From Erythroxylum novogranatense (taxonomy: Eukaryota > Streptophyta > Magnoliopsida > Malpighiales > Erythroxylaceae): DNA of 64,000 nt. The stretch covers positions 24,397,300-24,461,299 of the forward strand of contig CM057231.1 of the NCBI GenBank assembly GCA_029891385.1, in the 5' to 3' direction. How positions within the stretch are numbered: position 1 is the first letter of the stretch; every line of letters begins with the position of its first letter. The translations under genes were made by a program, and so were the position numbers. This document shows, one piece after another, positions 58,681-64,000 of the stretch. The notes under the pieces were generated by a model. That model was not told where the DNA came from. It did no database searches and worked only from the letters and a program-made list of their open reading frames with translations.

Positions 58681-59760
58681 TATATTAACAGATTTTAATA
58701 ATTTGGGAATCATATAAAATGATCTCTTATTAATTTAATCCAAAAAAGGTTCATTTAAGAGTTAAGGTTAGTCACGTAAATAATCAACAAAATCTTTAAA
58801 CTTAAAATTTTAATTAATTTTAAGATTTTAATTTCTAATATTCTAAATTTCCAAAGTCACAATTTAAAATTAAGTTTGACTAAAAATATATATTGATTTA
58901 AAGATTAGAATTTTATTTAAGAATTATTTTACAAAATTAATGTTAGTTTTATACACTACAATTACTGTGGTTGTAATTTAGTGATAAATTTTTAAAGAAA
59001 TTCTTTATCATCTACTTAGATGTAGATGATAAAGCTCTTAAGATAATTATATATTGCAAATGAAATTATAATGAGATTATAATTGTGAAATTTATATTGC
59101 ATTTATGTATTATCCCTAAATTATTTTCTAGTCATTGTTTTATTAAGATGGACATTAATAGAACACAAAAACTAATACATATTATATTTTTCTTATGAAA
59201 GAAGTTATCGATCTGATCATAGGTTAAAGTATTAAGATACTTAAACAAATATGTGGGTGCTTGTTAGAGAATAAATTCACTGAACACACTCGATATAAAA
59301 AATTCATTTAAAATGTTACTTGTATGTCTATGAAATTTTCATTGTGTTGATTGTATAAGTGATCATTTGATTTGAGGTCACCAAAGTTATCTTGTATGGG
59401 AGATTATTATGTTTTGATACTATTTATGATTTATTTAATCAGTAGTCATTGAATGCAGCATGAATTATATAGAAGTAGTTGAATAATGAATATATGATTC
59501 ATCACCCTAAAGTAATTAGGGAGAATGTTCAAGAGTACTTGATTAATATTGATTTGAAAATCCTTGTCTAAGGTAAAATGACGTTTTATAAATAGTTTAC
59601 AAATGTCATTAATTGAATCGGTAGTTAATGGCGAAGAACTAATATGATTGGATTCAAAATATAGTAGATATTAATTTTATAATTTATGTCTAATCAGAAC
59701 ATTATATAATGAAATGATTCAATTATATAAAAAAAATCATACAAGCAAAGGTTAGTCAAA
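58681..59760. other. AT-rich intergenic stretch with repeat-like character
   Basis: Contains a perfect 12-bp hairpin (59004-59033) and, from about 59265, sequence resembling a copia LTR fragment (tgttagagaataaattc). No coding signal. Confidence 0.35.
59004..59033. repeat. Short perfect inverted repeat
   Basis: tttatcatctac and gtagatgataaa separated by six bases. Too far (700 bp) from the IDD stop to be its terminator with confidence; perhaps a MITE relic. Confidence 0.5.
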
Positions 59761-59764
59761 TCTG

Positions 59765-59885
59765 CTTTGATCATCATCATCATACCCCGAAATCCATAAT
59801 GAAGTAGGGTCTGAGGGGGCCGGATGATACGCAGCCTTACTCCTATATTGTAGAGATGCTATTTTCAATAGGCCTACATGCATAT
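59765..59885 (-). mobile_element. 3' tail of an RTE-type LINE (or SINE using that tail)
   Basis: The minus strand reads aggctgcgtatcatccggcc, then cagaccctacttcattatgg, and ends gggtatgatgatgatgatc. The order (ggtaaggctgcgtac... ggaccc... gggta(tgat)n) resembles the conserved 3' end of dicot RTE LINEs, which terminates in short tandem repeats. Only the tail is present. The assignment comes from memory of the family and is moderately sure. Confidence 0.5.
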
Positions 59886-61975
59886 GCGACAAGATAGTAG
59901 TGACAAAATAATAGAATAACAATTAAATAATAAATTAAAAAATAAATAGAAAAATAATTTAATCAATTAATAAGTAGTTTTGGAAAAAAGTAATAATAAT
60001 AATAATAATAATAACGATAAATAGAATACATAATAAAAATGGTTATGTAGACGGACTTTAAAATAATAATGAGAATAATGCTAATATTACTAATAAAAAT
60101 AATAGTAACGAACAATACCAATATGTAACGACAAGAAATGCTGAAAAAAATAAAATAGTACTAATATTAATCTACCAATAATATTAATAATAATAATAAA
60201 ATGAGGAAGGTCATGTGAAATAATAATAGGAAAGCTCAAGACATAAATAACTATAAAAATGACCAATACATAAATAAGAAAATGACCAATAATAATTCGT
60301 CAACCAATTGAAAGCAGGAGTGTCTTTAATCGCCTCTCGTCAAGGAGAATTTACTATATAAGCAAGCTAGTAAAAGTGGTAGAAGTTCTAGACTGGAGTG
60401 ATTCGAAAGGAAAGTACTTTCTGTAGGAGGTTGATATACCAAGTTAGAAAAAGAGAGATTTGTCAAAGCTTAAAATGGGGAGCTCAACGAGACGCAACAA
60501 TAAAGACTAAAGAGAACGGCGGTTTCTTACGGACATTAGTAGAGCTTGTCAGGATGCTCGAGAAATCAGAGACAATGTGTGATGTGTCAGAAACCCGACG
60601 CAAGTGCAAGTACATTTAATGACTGCAGTGCATGGAGCCCTGCGTTATCACCCTTTCCTACGCCTATGCGCTGCATGCCTAACTTCTATGACCCAAAGTA
60701 ATCTTGTTCAATAGCTAAGTCTCATTATGCACGTTGCTTTAGTAGAGTAAGAGATCCCAACCCATGTTACCAAAGTTTTATGAATAATGACCAAAGTAAC
60801 CGAGAGACAAGAAAATCAAAACTCAAATGGACATGGCATCCAACCACAACTACAATGGAAATGGAAATCACAAGAATCAAACCACATAAAAAACTTGAAG
60901 TGAAGAGAAATTAACAACTACATACTCAAAACACAGATTGCCCTACTCGAAAATGTAATCATAAATGCAAATACAAGGGTGGCTGGAAACTGCCATCCCT
61001 TACCTCCACCAACGGATGAGAGCCACTCATGACGATGGCCACTGAATAGGACATGCACCCTACAGTCCACCTTCCTCTAGATCCATGTACCTTGAAAACA
61101 AAACAAAGGAACCAATTTTGTATACATAAGAAGATAGGTTTCAATGAGAAAACAAACCTGAAAAACAACACGAGCCGAGCTTGATTCCAGCTTCCTTCAA
61201 AAGAACCAGATATACATGATCATATACAATAAATGTAGATCCTTCAAAGAATAGATATAAAAATCCCAACACAACCAAACCCTTCCAAAGTCGAAAGCAC
61301 CATCTTCAAAAAATTCCGCATTATCTTACTTCTCTACACTGAATAAGATAAGAAAAGAAAAGTTTGAGAGGAAGCAAACCGGTCGTCGCCACTTCTCCTC
61401 ACGCGAGGCACTTTGTATTCCCTATCAAATGGATTCCATGGCATTCGAAGAAGGGATGTGACGATAATGGGTAGCTATCCTCATTTAATATTATTATAAA
61501 AACAAAACGGTGAGCAAAAGGGCAAGAAAACAAACTGTGCCATCTTTTGAAGCTGAAGCTAGTCGGTTGGTCATCCATTGACACATTGATAATTCAGTAA
61601 CTTGGCCATCATGTTTGCCAACAAGCTAAACCCCATTTATCAACTTATTTATTGTGCAATTAAGAGGCTCTTCTACTAAAAATACTACACCTTTTCCAAC
61701 CATAGTGATGTCAACTCTCTCTGGCCACAGAAAATGGCTACCATCTACCAAGCCCCTTCTCTTGCCAACGTCAAAGAGACCAGACCCAAAATCCAGTGCA
61801 AGAAGACCAAGAACGATTCAGTCTTTGAAGAGAAGACCTAACCTAAGCATTCTTAAGAAAACTCTATTCTGCTGGATACTGGTGACGAACAATATTCAGA
61901 AGGTTAGAGAAATGTACATTGCTTCCAACTAAATAAAACTACTTTGATATTTCTAAATATTTTGGTAGTCATGAT
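59886..61975. other. Intergenic stretch, AAT-rich then GC-richer, nothing firmly identified
   Basis: An (AAT) microsatellite of 7-8 units sits at 59991-60013, with scattered imperfect aat repeats to 60300. Between 60380 and 61600 base composition is gene-like, but frames at 60398-60619 (+), 60959-61171 (-), 61399-61584 (-) and 61654-61932 (+) have no recognisable domain or coherent splice structure. Confidence 0.35.
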
Positions 61976-61976
61976 G

Positions 61977-62681
61977 TGTTGCTAAGCGCCAATCTTGATA
62001 TATGATTATAAATTATTTAATTGGAGAATTAAACATAAATTAAAAGAAATTTTAATTTTTTTTAATTATAACAAATTATAATTATAATTTATAATCATTA
62101 CTAACATATTTGGGAACTTAATGGATCTCACACATATAATGGGTTGAAGAAAGCAAAGATATTTTAATCAAGTTGGACTTGATTGTAAAGTTTAAAATTT
62201 TTATGAAATATTAAATAAATAAGGATTAATATGAGATATTAAGTCTTATTTGGACATAATTGATATTTAATTAAGATTATTTGTAGTTTTAATTAAATTT
62301 TAATTGAAATTAAAAGTTAATTTTAGTTAATTTACTAAAATCTCCAAAACTTATTATACATAGACTTAAGCTCTATAGAGCTATCACTTCTTGCTTAACC
62401 CTCTCTATTAGAGCTATAGAGTTCTCTCAACTCATTCTGTGGATAACATTTGTGCGACTACATTGGTTGTAGGGATCGGTTTCAGAAATAGTTTGAGAAA
62501 TATTATAAGATAAGGATCTAGTTTCAGAATAATGTATGAATTTCAATTAATGCTTTATTATAATTTTGTGTTAATCATTTTCATAGAATTAAAGAGGTCT
62601 TAGTTTTCAGGACACCAATTTGTGAAAAGGTTTCGTAATTATTCTACTGCAGTCAATATCAGATCTTAGCCTGGTTTCCCA
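61977..62681 (+). mobile_element. Probable Ty1/copia 5' LTR (left end uncertain)
   Basis: Ends gcctggtttccca just before a tRNA-Met primer site. The preceding sequence includes cacttcttgcttaaccctct and other leader-like pyrimidine runs typical of a copia R/U5 region. The start is a guess at tgttgctaagc. No matching right LTR was found in the window and no gag follows, so the element is truncated or interrupted. Confidence 0.45.
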
Positions 62682-62685
62682 ATAG

Positions 62686-62697
62686 TGGTATCAACGC
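62686..62697 (+). other. Primer binding site of the right-hand copia LTR
   Basis: tggtatcaacgc, four bases after the proposed LTR end. It matches tggtatcagagc at 10 of 12 positions. Confidence 0.55.
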
Positions 62698-62699
62698 CA

Positions 62700-63360
62700 A
62701 ATTTTAATTCTATAACTTGATTAAAAATACATGATTATTATTGGTTATAATTTTAGAATTGAATCACAAAAAGTTTGTGACTTAAATCAGAAAAGGGTTT
62801 CAGATTAATACCCGATAAACCCTAATCCACTAAACTAGAAATCTAGATTAAAGCTTCTGGAATTTTTAAATCCCCTAATGATGCTTGCGTTTGTTCTTGT
62901 TCTTGTATTCTGGAAATTATATATGCCTGTTATTTTTTTCCAGAATTGATGTATATATGTCTATGTTTTTTCTTGTTTTGTGTGATACTGCTTGTATATG
63001 TTGCGTTTTGTGATCAAGAGGAGGTCCGTCAGGGTAAATCTTAGGATTGTGAACGAACAAAGCGCATAGGCCATTCTCTAACTAAACCACTATGTAAAGC
63101 CACCTATCGTTGGGTGATTTCATCACTATATCGTCATATTTGAACGTGCAACTAGCCACCATTGGGAAGAGAAATCAAAAACCAAGCAAAAAGAGAGTTA
63201 GAGTATGTTGCCCCCAAAATTTAGCTAACACATTTCTCTATCTTCTTCTTTTTCATCACCGAGCTATACAAACAAAAAAATCCCTAATATTCAGCAACAC
63301 CTTCGTTTTGTTGCTGAATATAATCGTTTCTTAAGAGCAAAACCAACAGTGTGCAAGTGG
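62700..63360. other. Non-coding stretch between copia LTR and CACTA terminus
   Basis: Would be the leader of the truncated copia element, but no gag motif is found. 63000-63110 is GC-richer with no recognised content. Confidence 0.3.
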
Positions 63361-63389
63361 GGGTGGGGTAGGTTTTAAGAAAACAAAAA

Positions 63390-63627
63390 AGTATAACATT
63401 TTAAGTAAGCTTTCCTTGACGTTTTCTTCAACAAAACATCGCGGTTTCTATTTTGCGATGTTTTATTGATAAAACGTCGCAAAAAGTGTTACAAATATGC
63501 GATGTTTTCATAAAACGTCGCTAAAAATTGAAACTTTTTGTGACATTTTTAAACGTCATGAAAAGTTTGAGCAATTCGTGACGTTTTATCAATAAAATGT
63601 TGCGAATTGTATGTATTTCTTGTAGTG
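63390..63627. mobile_element. CACTA element terminus with palindromic subterminal repeats
   Basis: Right end reads tatttcttgtagtg (inverse cactacaagaaata). The last 200 bp contain at least four inverted pairs of a gcgacgtttta motif, for example 63455-63480, 63499-63521, 63540-63559 and 63578-63604. Such dense subterminal motifs are the transposase-binding sites of CACTA elements. ata at 63628-63630 fits a 3-bp target duplication. The left end was not found, so its length is unknown. Confidence 0.75.
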
Positions 63628-63630
63628 ATA

Positions 63631-63999
63631 AAAGTCAATGAGAAAAACTAATTCATTGACTTACATCTAAACATCCTCTAAGACTCTCATAGGATACACA
63701 ACAAATCTATTGGCAAGTTAGATGACTACACTTGTCTCTTTTAATGGACGAACATTTAAAGATTGATAACTAATCAAAGGCATGACATAAATAAAAGCAC
63801 CCAAATCATACATAGTCTTCTCAATTCCAATATTACCAATCATGTATGAGATAATAAATGTACCTACGACTTTGCACTTAGGCGGAAATTTCATTTCGAG
63901 AATAGTTGACACATTTTTCCCTATACTTACCCTTTCATTACCTTTTAATTTATCTTTTTTGGTGCATAATTCTTTGAGATATTTTGCATAGCTAGGTAT
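63631..63999 (-). pseudogene. Ty3/gypsy (Athila-like) gag-protease fragment, interrupted by the CACTA element
   Basis: The minus-strand frame runs from the window edge (YAKYLKELCTKKDKLKGNE) through PPKCKVVGTF and the protease active-site box MYDLGAFIYVMP (family DLGASINVMP) to RPLKETSVVI, where a stop appears at 63718. Family-like sequence continues beyond it (RFVVYPMRVLEDV, VNELVFLIDFY) up to the CACTA terminus. The order is typical of Athila-type gypsy elements. Stops make it a pseudogene, and the rest lies outside the window. Confidence 0.75.
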
Positions 64000-64000
64000 T

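Noticed and set aside
60959..61171. Minus-strand frame with gene-like composition
   Set aside because: No recognised motif and no neighbouring exons. Could be a decayed UTR or gene fragment, but cannot be supported.
61654..61932. Possible small gene (92-codon frame, plus an overlapping 35-codon frame starting MATIYQAP)
   Set aside because: No domain, no splice continuation and competing frames.

Overview
This is plant nuclear DNA from a eudicot. It is AT-rich and gene-poor, with two intron-bearing plant genes: an ELM2/SANT-type chromatin protein and an INDETERMINATE-DOMAIN (IDD) zinc-finger transcription factor. Almost everything else that can be recognised is transposon. I cannot name the species from the sequence.

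Layout. About 0.4-4.1 kb holds a decayed, minus-strand CACTA (En/Spm) transposon that has lost its catalytic domain. A Ty1/copia reverse-transcriptase scrap lies at 5.25-5.55 kb, and a non-autonomous inverted-repeat element at 8.2-8.7 kb. From 8.7 to 27.0 kb there is a tandem Ty1/copia array, LTR-internal-LTR-internal-LTR, bounded by a single 5-bp target duplication (gtata). A third copy of the same family lies in the opposite orientation at 27.8-37.7 kb with its own duplication (gttgc). It is inserted in what looks like an old Ty3/gypsy LTR, whose halves are at 27.0-27.8 and 37.7-40.0 kb. A 0.46-kb tandem duplication with a CACTA-type terminus (40.04-40.95 kb) and a long TA microsatellite (43.1 kb) follow.

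The genic part begins near 44.1 kb. The SANT-like gene (45.8-49.9 kb, 864 codons in two exons) is followed by a Stowaway-like MITE and a decayed plastid-DNA insert with trnR-ACG. The IDD gene (55.7-58.3 kb, 533 codons in three exons) comes next. The right end holds an RTE-type LINE tail, a Ty1/copia LTR with its primer site, and a CACTA terminus inserted in a Ty3/gypsy protease region.

The three large copia copies share tRNA-Met primer sites, polypurine tracts, gag, protease, integrase, reverse transcriptase and RNase H. They also share an unusual extra ORF of about 2.3 kb downstream of pol. Their frames are broken largely at CAG/CTG sites, where the copies differ by loss of the middle base, giving CG. 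That pattern is odd for mutation and may be a sequencing error tied to CHG methylation, so 'dead' status for these elements should be treated with caution.
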